Source: Candidatus Heimdallarchaeota archaeon
Lineage (GTDB): Archaea; Asgardarchaeota; Heimdallarchaeia; Heimdallarchaeales; Heimdallarchaeaceae
Length of the DNA: 51,407 nt
Direction of reading: 5' to 3'
Assembly (NCBI GenBank): GCA_030603365.1
Contig: JAUVXV010000004.1
Span: 293,569-344,975 of the forward strand
Part shown: one piece after another, positions 1 to 9,035 of the stretch
Layout of the letters: each line of letters opens with the position of its first letter
How positions within the stretch are numbered: the stretch's first letter is position 1
Notes under the pieces: generated by a model
What the model was told of the DNA's origin: nothing
Seen by the model: the letters and a program-made list of their open reading frames with translations, nothing else
Database searches by the model: none
Translations under genes and position numbers: made by a program

Positions 1-1
1 A

Positions 2-391
2 AGTGTTTTTGTAATAATTAACAAAGAAGGTTATGTTTCTTTTGTTGAGAATTTCGAAACTCAACATTTAGAAGACGAGTTATTGAATGAGATTACAGGA
101 GTTATACTGAACTCAAAAATCATGGAGGATGGTTCAGATAATTTCATTGAACGAGCAAGAATCAGGGGGTACAATATAATTTTTCGTGATCTTGAAGGAA
201 TCAGACTTTGCTATGCGTTTATAGGAAAATCCTATTCTGCAATCAATAAATTTAGAGTTCTAATTAAAGAATTTCATGAATTAAGTAATATATGGTTTGA
301 CTTGAATGAGAAAATATCCATTCAACGAAAAATTGAGCTAAATGATCGTATTCGGCTTTCTAAATATTTGCAAACTATTTTCGTAGAATAA
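2..391 (+). CDS. Partial roadblock/longin-like domain protein (5' end outside window)
   Basis: The frame is open from base 2, so the gene begins before the window; a TTG at 83 is internal rather than the start. The visible 129 residues alternate beta strands and amphipathic helices: an opening strand (VFVIINKEGYVSF), a helix with conserved acidic residues, then strands around RGYNIIFRDL and IRLCYAFIG and a long C-terminal helix. This is the general pattern of small longin/roadblock folds, which in archaea are thought to partner small GTPases. The assignment rests on pattern only; no diagnostic motif exists. It resembles in style the proteins at 25407-26408 and 45844-46782. It ends 24 bases before the convergent rubrerythrin stop codon. 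Confidence 0.5.
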   Translation, partial: SVFVIINKEGYVSFVENFETQHLEDELLNEITGVILNSKIMEDGSDNFIERARIRGYNIIFRDLEGIRLCYAFIGKSYSAINKFRVLIKEFHELSNIWFDLNEKISIQRKIELNDRIRLSKYLQTIFVE

Positions 392-414
392 AAAAAAGAG
401 TGAATTTGTGAAGA

Positions 415-999
415 CTAGTAAGTTTCACAAAGTAGTTCGAAATAATTATGTGGATGACTGCAACTTGGACAGGTATGTGGTGGTTCCTCACCTTCGTGGA
501 CATATCCACATTTTCGACAAACCCATTTCATCTTTTGATCTTTTTTAAAGACTGTACCTGCTTCTACCTGTTCAAGAAGTTTCTTGTAACGATCTTCATG
601 GTGCACTTCAGCTTGTCCGATTGCTCTTAACCTTGTAGCGATTTTAGAGTGACCCTCCTTCTCTGCAATATCTGCAAACTCTGGATACATTATTGTGTGT
701 TCATAATTTTCTCCTGCGATTGCAGCTTTAAGATTTGTAATTGTATCATCTAAAATTAATGGTGCTTCTGCATCAACATGAATTGCTTCCTCTTTGAACT
801 TTAGTTTCTTCCTTAATTGGTTGAGCATTTGAAAGTTCCATTTTGCATGTTCTCTTTCATTATCAGCTGTGATGAGAAAGATGTCAGCAATTTGTTCGTA
901 TCCCGCTTTTTTAGCAACCTTGGAGTACATCTGGTAGCGATTTCGTGCTTGACTTTCACCGATGAATGCTTTGGCTAGATTTTTCATTGTTTCACTCAT
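415..999 (-). CDS. rbr: Rubrerythrin
   Basis: Non-haem iron peroxidase that detoxifies hydrogen peroxide in anaerobes, using electrons passed through its rubredoxin domain. The ferritin-like four-helix domain holds the di-iron ligands: E15 in GESQARNRY, E48 and H51 in DNEREHAKW, E97/E100/H101 in GENYEH and E131/E135 in EVHHED. The C-terminal rubredoxin domain has C161-x2-C164 and C177-x2-C180. Length (194 residues) is normal for the family. An in-frame ATG lies 15 bases upstream (1014), but a GGAG motif sits 9 bases before the ATG at 999, so the shorter start is preferred. It is probably monocistronic, with an intergenic gap of about 100 bases to the upstream ncsA-like gene. Confidence 0.93.
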   Translation of the reverse strand: MSETMKNLAKAFIGESQARNRYQMYSKVAKKAGYEQIADIFLITADNEREHAKWNFQMLNQLRKKLKFKEEAIHVDAEAPLILDDTITNLKAAIAGENYEHTIMYPEFADIAEKEGHSKIATRLRAIGQAEVHHEDRYKKLLEQVEAGTVFKKDQKMKWVCRKCGYVHEGEEPPHTCPSCSHPHNYFELLCETY

Positions 1000-1097
1000 T
1001 ATTATACTCTCCATTGAGTTAAATTTTGTGTGTTTGGTACCAAAAAAATTGCTACTTTAAATTTGTTTTGCTATAAAACATAGCATTAAATTAACCT

Positions 1098-2039
1098 TTA
1101 ATTTCGAGATGAACTTAATTGATTTTTTAACCAACAACCTTTGCAGAACTCACCAGTAGTGGCCTCTCCACAAATGGTACAGTCTTTCAATTCTTTTTTG
1201 GATGGGGTCTGTTGAATCATTTTTAGGAGTTTTTCATTTCCTCGTAAGATATTAAAAGAAAGCATAGGTTGTTTTTCTTGTGTGTTAAATATAAACTCCC
1301 TAACTTCACCACGATATGCTTCAACTGCATAAGGACATTGAATCTCTTGATATTCAAGATCATTAAGATAACAATACATTACTATCTCAGCTTGAGGTGT
1401 ATTTCGGAAAGGTTTTGCTCTTGGAACTAAGTTTTTGTGAATTTTCCTTGGGGTTGGGTTTAGCCTTGCTAATCTCTGTATATCTCCTCTGATGATATTT
1501 AGAAGAATAGTTTCAGCTTCATCTTCAAGATTGTGACCGGTGAGTACTACATCTGCACCTATTTCCAAAGCAGCTTGGTTCAAAATTTTTCTTCTTAGAA
1601 TTCCACAATAAGAACATGCACCAAACTCTCTGCCTTCTCCTCTTTCCCCTAATTTTTTTATAATCTCATCAAGTTCATAGCCGAAATCGTTCTTAAACGA
1701 ATAAACATGGTGTTCAATATCAAGTTTTTTGACAATCTTTTGAGCATACAGCATACCTTCATCTCTGTATTCTGCAATTCCTTCATCTATTGTAATGGCA
1801 ACTATTTCGCTTTCTGGAAAATCGGATTCTATTTTAGCTAAAATATCTAAAAGTGCTATGCTGTCCTTTCCGCCTGAAACACCAACTGCAACCTTATCAT
1901 CTCTTTTCAGCATTTTGTGTTTGGTAATGGTACGCTGCACTCTTTTAATCATCTGTTCATTAAAGTGCTTTGAACAAACCGCTAATTTGTCATACTGACG
2001 AACATATACGACTTGTTTTTCACAGAAAGCGCATTTCAT
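1098..2039 (-). CDS. ncsA: tRNA 2-thiouridine synthesis protein, NcsA/TtuA type (PP-loop ATPase)
   Basis: Adenylates and thiolates tRNA uridine or ribothymidine, receiving sulfur from a ubiquitin-like carrier (SAMP/MoaD type). The N-terminal zinc motif uses C3, C6, C22 and H25. The PP-loop SGGKDS is at residues 55-60. The central cysteines are C142/C145 in ACSYCG and a Cys in IQCPYA near residue 235, which in this family bind an Fe-S cluster or act in catalysis. A C-terminal zinc ribbon (CTICG ... CKGC) closes the 313-residue protein. All hallmark cysteines are present, so it should be active. It lies 9 bases downstream of the site-2 protease gene, with a GGTT ribosome-binding motif before the ATG, so the two are probably cotranscribed. 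The exact target position (U34 or U54) cannot be read from sequence. Confidence 0.88.
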   Translation of the reverse strand: MKCAFCEKQVVYVRQYDKLAVCSKHFNEQMIKRVQRTITKHKMLKRDDKVAVGVSGGKDSIALLDILAKIESDFPESEIVAITIDEGIAEYRDEGMLYAQKIVKKLDIEHHVYSFKNDFGYELDEIIKKLGERGEGREFGACSYCGILRRKILNQAALEIGADVVLTGHNLEDEAETILLNIIRGDIQRLARLNPTPRKIHKNLVPRAKPFRNTPQAEIVMYCYLNDLEYQEIQCPYAVEAYRGEVREFIFNTQEKQPMLSFNILRGNEKLLKMIQQTPSKKELKDCTICGEATTGEFCKGCWLKNQLSSSRN

Positions 2040-2048
2040 TTTTTAACC

Positions 2049-3239
2049 TCATAATATCATTGGCAATATGATGTTGATAACTAGAATTAGGAGTGATACG
2101 ATTCTAATCCCATTTAGTATTCGTTTGTATTTATTTTCTTCTGGAACTTTGTTCTTTAAATAAATTTGGAGTATCTTGTCACCATCAGTCATAACTAATG
2201 GTAGCATATTTAGAAAGACAGCCATAATACTGATATTCAAAGTATAAGTTATCTGTAAATCCCAATAATACGGAAACCAGATTGTTTGCCATTCTGCTTT
2301 TGGTGGATAATAGTTGTAAATATTTACGCCCAGATAAATTTTTGAAGAACTGGTTTCATTTGAACTTGGGTTAATTTTAGTTGGCACTAATGTAATATTC
2401 GTATCATCTAAGAGTGTGATATAGAATGTATCAGCATCTAGATTTGCTAACATGATTGAACTATAGTCATTTATGTTTGAAACTGGTTCATATAATATTC
2501 CGCTTAAAGAATCATTATACTTTCCAATACTAACAATAACATCCCCCACTTCAATTCCTACAATATCTGCTGGATAACTTTCATAGATGTTCGTTATTAA
2601 CACTCCACTAGAAGGACCATATCCAATAGATGTGATTGCAGGAGTTAAGAAATAAAGAGCTACAAAAAATATGGATAAAACTGCATTGACAGCTGATCCA
2701 TTCAGAAGAACCTTGATTCTGCTTTTTGAATCTGCTTTTTCCATAGATTCTCTTACAAGCTCCACAAACCCCCCAAAAAAGACAAGAACAAGAAAAATAC
2801 CTGATGTTTTAATTTCAATACCTTCTCTTCTTGCCATTACAGCATGAGCAATTTCATGCGGAATCAGTACAACTAAAATTGGAAAGATAAAGAGAAGAGC
2901 CATCTTAAAATCAATTGTCACACCTGGAATAATTAGTTGTAATCCCAACCCAGCTGGAGAATTGAACAGAACTAGAAAAGGATTCACAAGAAAGAATCCC
3001 AATAGACCTATTGTTATGATTCCCGTAAGAATTTTACCTAAATTATAAATAAATTTCCAGAATCTTTTCCCCTTGTCTCCCATTTTTTCTAGTATTTTAT
3101 TAAAGTACTTTGTTCGAAAAATTATACCAACTGGTATGATGTAAATTCCATATTTTTTAAGGTTCAACAAATTGGCGATGTAAGATAAAACTAGTAACCC
3201 TATTAGCACAATTAGTATAATCTGGAAAGTTGTTAGCAT
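2049..3239 (-). CDS. Site-2 protease family intramembrane zinc metalloprotease (M50) with PDZ domain
   Basis: Cleaves transmembrane helices of substrate proteins in regulated intramembrane proteolysis. The hydrophobic N-terminus and several membrane segments are clear. The zinc motif HEIAH is at residues 128-132, with E129 as catalytic base, and the third metal ligand is the Asp in LVMTDGDKI near residue 350. Between them, around residues 205-300, a PDZ-like domain contains the core VGIEVGDVIVSIGKYN. The length of 396 residues fits archaeal S2P proteins. No adjacent anti-sigma or membrane-bound regulator is seen, so the substrate is unknown. It is probably first in a two-gene transcript with ncsA and is divergent from the radical SAM gene at 3358. 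Confidence 0.88.
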   Translation of the reverse strand: MLTTFQIILIVLIGLLVLSYIANLLNLKKYGIYIIPVGIIFRTKYFNKILEKMGDKGKRFWKFIYNLGKILTGIITIGLLGFFLVNPFLVLFNSPAGLGLQLIIPGVTIDFKMALLFIFPILVVLIPHEIAHAVMARREGIEIKTSGIFLVLVFFGGFVELVRESMEKADSKSRIKVLLNGSAVNAVLSIFFVALYFLTPAITSIGYGPSSGVLITNIYESYPADIVGIEVGDVIVSIGKYNDSLSGILYEPVSNINDYSSIMLANLDADTFYITLLDDTNITLVPTKINPSSNETSSSKIYLGVNIYNYYPPKAEWQTIWFPYYWDLQITYTLNISIMAVFLNMLPLVMTDGDKILQIYLKNKVPEENKYKRILNGIRIVSLLILVINIILPMIL

Positions 3240-3357
3240 CAGTAACTCTGTTGCCTATTTTGTTATATGTCTTTAAAAAACTGCTTTTCTGATTAATTTC
3301 TTACTAGTATATCAGAAAACTGATTCTTTTTAATACCTAGAAGCTATCTTTTGAAAA

Positions 3358-4458
3358 ATGAATAAAATCTCACAATGGCATGGTAATCTTGTTGTCGGAA
3401 ACCCAAGTGAAGGTTGTAGATTATGCTCACTAGGTTCAAAAATGGTTTTATTCATTACTGGAAAGTGTGATTCCAATTGTTTTTATTGTCCAATTACTAA
3501 AGAAAAAAGACATGATATTATTTTTGCTAATGAACAGCAAATTGATACTATTGATCAAGCAATTAATGAAGCTCATATGATTTCTGCTTTAGGGGTCGGG
3601 ATAACGGGTGGAGATCCCTCTCTTACACTAGGCAGGGTTATAGAGTATATTTCTGCATTCAAAAAAGAGTTTGGACAGAAGTTTCATTGTCACCTTTACA
3701 CATCCCATGCATTAACAAAAGTTCATCTAAATCAGTTGCATACAGCTGGTTTAGATGAGATAAGATTTCATCCTCCAGTACTAAACCTAACAGATAACAT
3801 TAAGGAATCAATTAGGATTGCACAATCTCTTGATTGGCAAGTTGGAATTGAAATACCTGTGATTCCTGATAAACGTGATAAAATAATCAGAATAATCAAT
3901 TTTGCAATCGAGTTAAATCTGAGTTTTGTGAATCTTAATGAGTTTGAAATCACAGAAGCCAATGTAGAAAAATTGCATAATTTCGGTTATAAAGTGAAAA
4001 ATGAAATAAGTGCAGCTGTGGAAGGAAGTGATACTTTAGCAGAAGAACTTCTTAATCAATTCAAAAAATCTCCTGTTACTATTCATTTCTGCTCAGCTGG
4101 ATATAAAGATGGAGTGCAGTTGAAGAACCGTTTGATTAGAAGAGCAAAGAATTATAGCCAGAAATTTGATGAAATAACCAATGAAGGTTTACTTGTTAGA
4201 GGTAGGATAATTCTTCGAGAAAAAAGTATAATCTCACAAATTGTTCTAGACCTTCAAACTACTTTTAATATCCAACAAAGTGACTTAGAAGTGAATGAAG
4301 GTAAAAAATGTATTTTTGTTAATTGGAAAACTGCAAGAAAAATAGGAGATTATTTAGTCGGAAAGTATTCAGATAAGATTGATAGCATAGAAATTATTCA
4401 TCAATACCCCTATCAAAATGGTATTATCACATATCTTGAACCTTTATACGAATCTTAA
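3358..4458 (+). CDS. Radical SAM protein, COG2108 family (function unknown)
   Basis: The cluster motif C37-x3-C41-x2-C44 (GKCDSNCFYCP) is preceded by a second cysteine pair C20-x2-C23. The GITGGDPSL segment corresponds to the SAM-binding GGE-like motif. The C-terminal third (about residues 250-366) is not part of the radical SAM barrel and contains a further Cys (IHFCSAGYKD). COG2108 proteins are archaeal relatives of pyruvate-formate-lyase activases whose reaction is not established to my knowledge. The 366-residue length is normal. The 3' end overlaps the convergent pelota gene by 4 bases, so both genes share the terminator region. Confidence 0.8.
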   Translation: MNKISQWHGNLVVGNPSEGCRLCSLGSKMVLFITGKCDSNCFYCPITKEKRHDIIFANEQQIDTIDQAINEAHMISALGVGITGGDPSLTLGRVIEYISAFKKEFGQKFHCHLYTSHALTKVHLNQLHTAGLDEIRFHPPVLNLTDNIKESIRIAQSLDWQVGIEIPVIPDKRDKIIRIINFAIELNLSFVNLNEFEITEANVEKLHNFGYKVKNEISAAVEGSDTLAEELLNQFKKSPVTIHFCSAGYKDGVQLKNRLIRRAKNYSQKFDEITNEGLLVRGRIILREKSIISQIVLDLQTTFNIQQSDLEVNEGKKCIFVNWKTARKIGDYLVGKYSDKIDSIEIIHQYPYQNGIITYLEPLYES

Positions 4459-5546
4459 CTATCAGGAAGGGGGAAACGAAGAAGTGCAGCTATTCCGCCT
4501 AAACTAGCTAATTGCTCTCCCGATTCATGATGAATTGACATGATAACTGTTTTTCCTCTCATTTTTGCATTTACATCTACCATTTCGTCAATCATTTGTC
4601 GTTTTTCTAAATCCTCAATACTTATTTGATTGTCACTGATTAGTAAAACATCGATAGCTCCTATTTCTAGTGCTTTTTTTACATTATCCAAACCATATGT
4701 TACTGTACCTGTTTCCTGACCTATTCTTTTGAAAATTTCATCAACTAACCTAGTTTCATATACAACTCTTTGCTCACTAGCTATCTTCTCTGGTAATTTC
4801 TTTGATAGAACTTCTTTTAGTCCTACCCTACCTCCTGTACTCACATGAACTCTGTTAATTTTTTCAGCTAGTGTTGGGTCTCGATTTTTTATAAATTCAT
4901 GAAAATTTTCAGGAGTAAACCCTGGTCCAGCAAGTATGATAACCTCTGAAGAGTGCTTTTGTACGGTGTCTTGTATCAACTGTAATACTTCAGTAAAGAA
5001 ATTTCCCATCTCACTGGAATGTTGCTTAATATCACTGAATTTCCGTGTTACTGATGAGCTGAATTCGGAAATAATTTTTGTTGTAAATTGAGTTACTATT
5101 GCTATGCAAATACTATTATCTTCAATTGTTACAACTAGTATCTGTGCAAGCATTGAAGCTTTTTCGACATCTTCAATAACTTTTTTCTCCATAGATGTCC
5201 AATTGACTTTTTGAATTCTGATTTTTTCCATTAAAGACAAAGAAATGGTGTGATATGAACCTAGTGAAACTAAATCTTCTTGTCCCGCTATGACTTTCCC
5301 CTTAAATCTCAGATTATCCCCAAATCCATGAAAAGCAAGTTCTTCTATCTCTACTTCTAGAACCATTTTGACTCTCTCCCCTGAATCGGCTCTCCCATCT
5401 TCATTATTTCTTCTAATTCGTCTTGATGTAGTGGCTCTAACTTTATCTCCTGCTTTAAGAATTCGATAAATTGCGTACAGATCATCAATATTTTCAGGGA
5501 TGAGTTCAAGTATTCCATGTTTGTAATCTTTCTTAAGAATCTTCAT
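4455..5546 (-). CDS. pelA: Pelota (Dom34) mRNA surveillance protein
   Basis: Rescues stalled ribosomes together with aABCE1 and an EF1A-type GTPase. The N-terminal Sm-like domain starts MKILKKDYKHGILELIPEN and carries the basic loop ATTSRRIRRNNEDG. The eRF1-like middle domain includes LAGPGFTPENF and VHVSTGGRVGLKEVL, and the C-terminal L7Ae-like domain has VTYGLDNVKKALEIGAIDV. As expected for pelota there is no GGQ peptide-release motif. The 363-residue length is typical of archaeal PelA. The ATG lies 45 bases from the hjc stop codon on the same strand, so hjc and pelA may be cotranscribed. Confidence 0.95.
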   Translation of the reverse strand: MKILKKDYKHGILELIPENIDDLYAIYRILKAGDKVRATTSRRIRRNNEDGRADSGERVKMVLEVEIEELAFHGFGDNLRFKGKVIAGQEDLVSLGSYHTISLSLMEKIRIQKVNWTSMEKKVIEDVEKASMLAQILVVTIEDNSICIAIVTQFTTKIISEFSSSVTRKFSDIKQHSSEMGNFFTEVLQLIQDTVQKHSSEVIILAGPGFTPENFHEFIKNRDPTLAEKINRVHVSTGGRVGLKEVLSKKLPEKIASEQRVVYETRLVDEIFKRIGQETGTVTYGLDNVKKALEIGAIDVLLISDNQISIEDLEKRQMIDEMVDVNAKMRGKTVIMSIHHESGEQLASLGGIAALLRFPLPDS

Positions 5547-5591
5547 TTCTATATCAGCTTCTGTACATATATTGGTAAATTTATTAATTTA

Positions 5592-6029
5592 CTACTTTTG
5601 ATCTTCATGTTTTTCTTCATTTATCAGCGTATAGAAGTCCGTGCCTTGATTTTTAAGATCATCAATAGCTACTCTATAGCTTCCCCCCTTGCTTTGAGTT
5701 AAGTCATCGGGTACAGAGAGGAATAAATAATCCATGCGTTTTCCTACGAACTTAACAGCAATGTAGGATTGTGCTCCTATTCGATCAGCAAATAGTTGTA
5801 ATCCTTCTATTTGTTCTTTCTGTATGTAGAAAACGTTTTGACGACTAGTTTTTATTTCTATAGCCAATAACATTCCTTTTTTTGCAGAACCTGCTAGAAC
5901 ATCAGGTCTAGGCATTTTACTTGTCCCTGAAGAGGAAGGAGCTCTCATGACGGCGAACCCATAGTCCCAAAAACGGTTAACCAATGTTCTTTCATAGTCT
6001 GTTGCTCTTTTTTTACTCAAACTAGCCAT
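5592..6029 (-). CDS. hjc: Holliday junction resolvase Hjc
   Basis: Structure-specific endonuclease that cuts four-way junctions during recombination. The nuclease residues of the family are all present: E13 in the first helix (TDYERTLVNRFW), D43 in RPDVLAG, and E58-x-K60 in AIEIKTS. The segment APSSSGTSKMPRPD is the conserved DNA-contact loop. At 145 residues it is typical length with a slightly acidic tail. The gene precedes pelota on the same strand. A divergent promoter region of about 165 bases separates it from the acetyltransferase at 6206. Confidence 0.94.
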   Translation of the reverse strand: MASLSKKRATDYERTLVNRFWDYGFAVMRAPSSSGTSKMPRPDVLAGSAKKGMLLAIEIKTSRQNVFYIQKEQIEGLQLFADRIGAQSYIAVKFVGKRMDYLFLSVPDDLTQSKGGSYRVAIDDLKNQGTDFYTLINEEKHEDQK

Positions 6030-6205
6030 CTCGAACTATTTTAGACTATTTGAATAGAACTTTGTGTGCTTTAAAAAGTTGTTTTTCATTAGAAGGTTAT
6101 TCAGAAAAGTAGAAATACAAAACTGAAATTAAGGGATTAAAGTTATAGAAAATGGCACACGCAAAATGAAGTAATTCTGGTATTTAAATTTACAAAGTGA
6201 GTTTT

Positions 6206-6655
6206 ATGAAATCTGAAAATCCTGAAATAAAGCCTATGAATGAAGAAGATATTACCAAAGTTTTTGATATAGAAAGGAAAAGCTTTCCATACCCTTTTGG
6301 TGAGATTTTAATAGGTAATATTTTTTTTGGAGCCCCTGAACTATGCTTTGTGATGGAATCTCAGAATGAGATTATTGGATTTGTTTTAGGGGGATATACT
6401 ACCGTCCAAGGTCAAACCCACATTCTTTCAATAGCTTTACTAGAAGAATATAGAAACAAAGGATGGGGTAGAGATTTATTGATTCATTTCATAAAGAGAA
6501 CTGAAATTCTAGGTTATAAGAGTATTAAACTTGAAGTTCAGGTAGATAATGATAAAGCAATTCAGCTTTATGATACATTAGGATTCGATATTATTTCCAG
6601 AATTCGAAAATATTACCAAGATGATTCTGATGCTTTTTTGATGGTAAGGTCATAA
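6206..6655 (+). CDS. rimI: RimI-like GNAT N-acetyltransferase
   Basis: Probably an N-terminal protein acetyltransferase using acetyl-CoA; archaeal RimI/Ard1 relatives acetylate nascent chains. The GNAT signature is clear: strand LCFVMESQNEIIGFVLGG, ILSIALLEEYRNKGWGRDLL as motif A (R/Q-x2-G-x-G/A) and the C-terminal KLEVQVDNDKAIQLYDTLGF typical of RimI. A GTG at 6197 is in frame, but the ATG at 6206 is preferred because a TATA-like TTTAAA (6183-6188) lies just over 20 bases upstream, which suggests an almost leaderless transcript. Substrate specificity is not readable. Confidence 0.82.
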   Translation: MKSENPEIKPMNEEDITKVFDIERKSFPYPFGEILIGNIFFGAPELCFVMESQNEIIGFVLGGYTTVQGQTHILSIALLEEYRNKGWGRDLLIHFIKRTEILGYKSIKLEVQVDNDKAIQLYDTLGFDIISRIRKYYQDDSDAFLMVRS

Positions 6656-6659
6656 TTGC

Positions 6660-7901
6660 TTATTTCATTACTTCCCTCAAGAATTCTGTTGCATATGACC
6701 CTCGTTTTAACTCAAAAGAAATCTTGGCTATACTTTTTCCTTCATTTAGTTCATCAGGCTCTGTTTCAATCAATTTCAGTTTTTCTGGTTTCATTCTAAT
6801 TGATCTAAAGGTACCAGTTCCCCCTAGTTTTTTTGATAATGGTTTTGAGAAGTCGTTAAATGAAACTGTTTCTTTATCTAAAATCTTATCGTAAATTTCT
6901 TCTACTGCTCCAGTTAGTTCAATCTTGCTTCCAATCATAGGCGCATATACTATATTATCAGATATTTTTTCTCCATCTATTGGTATAGCTAGATTTTTAC
7001 TGTATTCCATATATCTTCTAGTAAGATATTTGTTGAAGAGATATGATTGATATGCATGAATGAATAATTTTTGGAGTTGAGCAGGTAATGAAAATAATAC
7101 TTGCTTATAGTCATTATTTGTTTTTTGAAGTCCTTTTAACAATTTCCTTTCAATTTGTAGATGATTAGGTAAATGTTCAAGTGTTTCCTGTATGTCTCCT
7201 GTTTCCCAATAGATTTTTCTTGAGCGTTGGGAGTTTTTTGATTCTTCTTTGAAGGTTCTTCCAATGTATTCTTTAATTGCAGCTTTAATGTCTCCAAGAA
7301 GAAGTTGTTCTCCGACCCTATGAGTTATTGGTCTTACATCTCCAAATCGTTGTTGACCAAATCCATTGAGTATCCCACCCATAATCTCAATCTCCTTGAA
7401 AGTTTCTCTAAGTCTGGATTTTATTGTGGGTTCATCTAGAGGAATATTTCTAATTATAACTTCAAAAAAGTTACCCCAAAGGTTTCCTAGTCGTAGTTCT
7501 TTTATTCTTAGGCACATAGACCTCGTTTTTATCTTTGGTAGATCAAGTTGGTGCACTTTACCCTCATCTAGACGTTCTTTTATACCCCAAACTGAAACTC
7601 TTTGAGCAGTTAGGGCTTTCTTATCCTTTGATCCAGCTATTCCTATGTTGTTTCTAGGGATTTTCCAAATCTTAGATAACCAATCAAGGGCATCAGATGT
7701 GTCAATATTATTCTTAATTAGAACAAAATGAACAAAAAGTCCTTTTTTCCCTTCAAGTTTGAAGGTTTTATTTCTTGGATCTAGAACCTCTAAGTCTTGT
7801 GTAATTTCTCCCACAATGAAGTCTTCTGATTTCTGTTTAATGTCTCCTCCAATTCCTTCTGTTTTAGTAATAGCAGGAGTTAATAAGAAAGATGAAGACA
7901 A
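6660..7901 (-). CDS. truD: tRNA pseudouridine(13) synthase TruD
   Basis: Isomerises uridine 13 of tRNA (in archaea possibly also U35). The N-terminal SEDFIVGEI element, the catalytic Asp in GSKDKKALTAQRVSV, the NFFEVIIRN strand and GGILNGFGQQRFGDVRPITH are classic TruD motifs. The C-terminal part includes the TRUD-specific insertion. The 413-residue length is normal for archaeal TruD. The start is a TTG preceded by GGGA; no better start exists upstream of the conserved N-terminus. It lies 19 bases downstream of pth2 on the same strand, a pairing common in archaea. Its stop codon is 4 bases from that of the convergent RimI-like gene. Confidence 0.94.
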   Translation of the reverse strand: MSSSFLLTPAITKTEGIGGDIKQKSEDFIVGEITQDLEVLDPRNKTFKLEGKKGLFVHFVLIKNNIDTSDALDWLSKIWKIPRNNIGIAGSKDKKALTAQRVSVWGIKERLDEGKVHQLDLPKIKTRSMCLRIKELRLGNLWGNFFEVIIRNIPLDEPTIKSRLRETFKEIEIMGGILNGFGQQRFGDVRPITHRVGEQLLLGDIKAAIKEYIGRTFKEESKNSQRSRKIYWETGDIQETLEHLPNHLQIERKLLKGLQKTNNDYKQVLFSLPAQLQKLFIHAYQSYLFNKYLTRRYMEYSKNLAIPIDGEKISDNIVYAPMIGSKIELTGAVEEIYDKILDKETVSFNDFSKPLSKKLGGTGTFRSIRMKPEKLKLIETEPDELNEGKSIAKISFELKRGSYATEFLREVMK

Positions 7902-7920
7902 TTTATTTCCCTACTTTTGA

Positions 7921-8280
7921 TTATAATAGTGTCAGGTCTTCTGAAATTTTATTTATGAGTTCTTCACGTGAGGGACCTATTCCAATTACTGTAGTTGTAC
8001 CTGGTGGAAGTTGTGTTAAACCTGCATCGTTAATAACTGCATAAGGAATGTTTGCTTTTCTTGCTACTTCTGCAAGTTTATGTATTTCCTCTTCAGAACT
8101 GATTTTAACGGTAATTTTTTTCTGTCCTTCAGACAACCAATTATCTGCCCAATCTGGATAGCGTTTCTTGGTTTTTACATATGCTGATACAGAACCGTGC
8201 GCTGTTTGTACAGCAATTTTACCTTTTGACATTTTTAAGTCTGTACGAACTGCAATCACTTGTTTATACTTGAAACTCAT
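7921..8280 (-). CDS. pth2: Peptidyl-tRNA hydrolase, archaeal type (Pth2)
   Basis: Recycles peptidyl-tRNA released by abortive translation. The Pth2 fold signature is complete: KQVIAVRTDLKMSKGKIAVQTAHGSV near the N-terminus with the active-site Lys/His region, and the C-terminal DAGLTQLPPGTTTVIGIGP. The ATG at 8280 gives a 119-residue protein of usual size; a TTG at 8295 is in frame but adds residues not found in the family. It is the first gene of a likely pth2-truD operon. Confidence 0.95.
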   Translation of the reverse strand: MSFKYKQVIAVRTDLKMSKGKIAVQTAHGSVSAYVKTKKRYPDWADNWLSEGQKKITVKISSEEEIHKLAEVARKANIPYAVINDAGLTQLPPGTTTVIGIGPSREELINKISEDLTLL

Positions 8281-8411
8281 ACGGACATATCTCAAATTTT
8301 AGCTATAAAATCATAGCGATAAGTTGTAACATATTCTAAAAAGAAATTACAGTAAGAACGATTCTTCCTAATGTCCTCTATTAACATGAACTCATGGGTT
8401 CGAAGTATGTT

Positions 8412-8915
8412 TTAGACAAACTCGATGTAAGCATGTGTGTTGAGAACTGATGTAACAGTTTGTACTACAATTTCTTCCGGTATTGGAAGATCATTTTTGT
8501 AATTTTTAGAAATTTCAATTTTGTACTCTTTATCACTGAATGGTGGTATATAAAGAGTAGTTACATTCAGAACAGGTATCGGATCTACTAGACTTTCAAC
8601 TAGTTTTTTTGGATCATTTGTTTTTTCAAGAAAACGTACTTGCTTTTGAGTATATTCCTTTATTTTGTCAATTATCTCTGGAGAAGACAAAATAGGTACA
8701 TCCTGTTTTCTTGTAATTATCATAACAACATCAGATAATTCATACGATGAATAAAATGTGATATTCTTTAGGTCTTTATTAGATTTAGACATATCAATTA
8801 GCAATTTAGAAAGTTCGATATCTGCGTCTGAAATTCTACCTTCTCTGTGAAGTTGCTTACATTTTCTGCAGAGTGTATTGGTTTGAGCATCAATTGTACA
8901 AATAGGTAGTTTCAA
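8412..8915 (-). CDS. NusA-like KH-domain protein with altered KH motif
   Basis: The opening MKLPICTIDAQTNTLCRKCKQL, with its two-cysteine zinc knuckle, is characteristic of the archaeal NusA-like RNA-binding protein that usually starts MKLPxC..C..C. The following helix-rich segment, the LSDVVMIITRKQDV strand and the C-terminal beta region fit that family. In usual members the KH loop reads roughly IGPGGRxV; here the corresponding segment is ILSSPEIIDKI, so the GxxG RNA-contact motif is absent. RNA binding may therefore be weakened or use another surface. The protein is 167 residues long and monocistronic. The role (transcription elongation or termination) is inferred from the family and is uncertain. 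Confidence 0.6.
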   Translation of the reverse strand: MKLPICTIDAQTNTLCRKCKQLHREGRISDADIELSKLLIDMSKSNKDLKNITFYSSYELSDVVMIITRKQDVPILSSPEIIDKIKEYTQKQVRFLEKTNDPKKLVESLVDPIPVLNVTTLYIPPFSDKEYKIEISKNYKNDLPIPEEIVVQTVTSVLNTHAYIEFV

Positions 8916-9035
8916 TAAGTAAACACCAATAATTATTTCTGTTATAGTGTTTAGTGTATAGTTTTAAGAATTGTGAATACTGTGTGTAAATTATTACTAA
9001 ATAATAGTGAATTCAAAGAGGAATTCTTTGATTTT

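Noticed and set aside
448..630. 60-codon plus-strand ORF inside rubrerythrin
   Set aside because: Antisense shadow of a well-conserved gene, without independent support. Other antisense ORFs within genes were treated in the same way.
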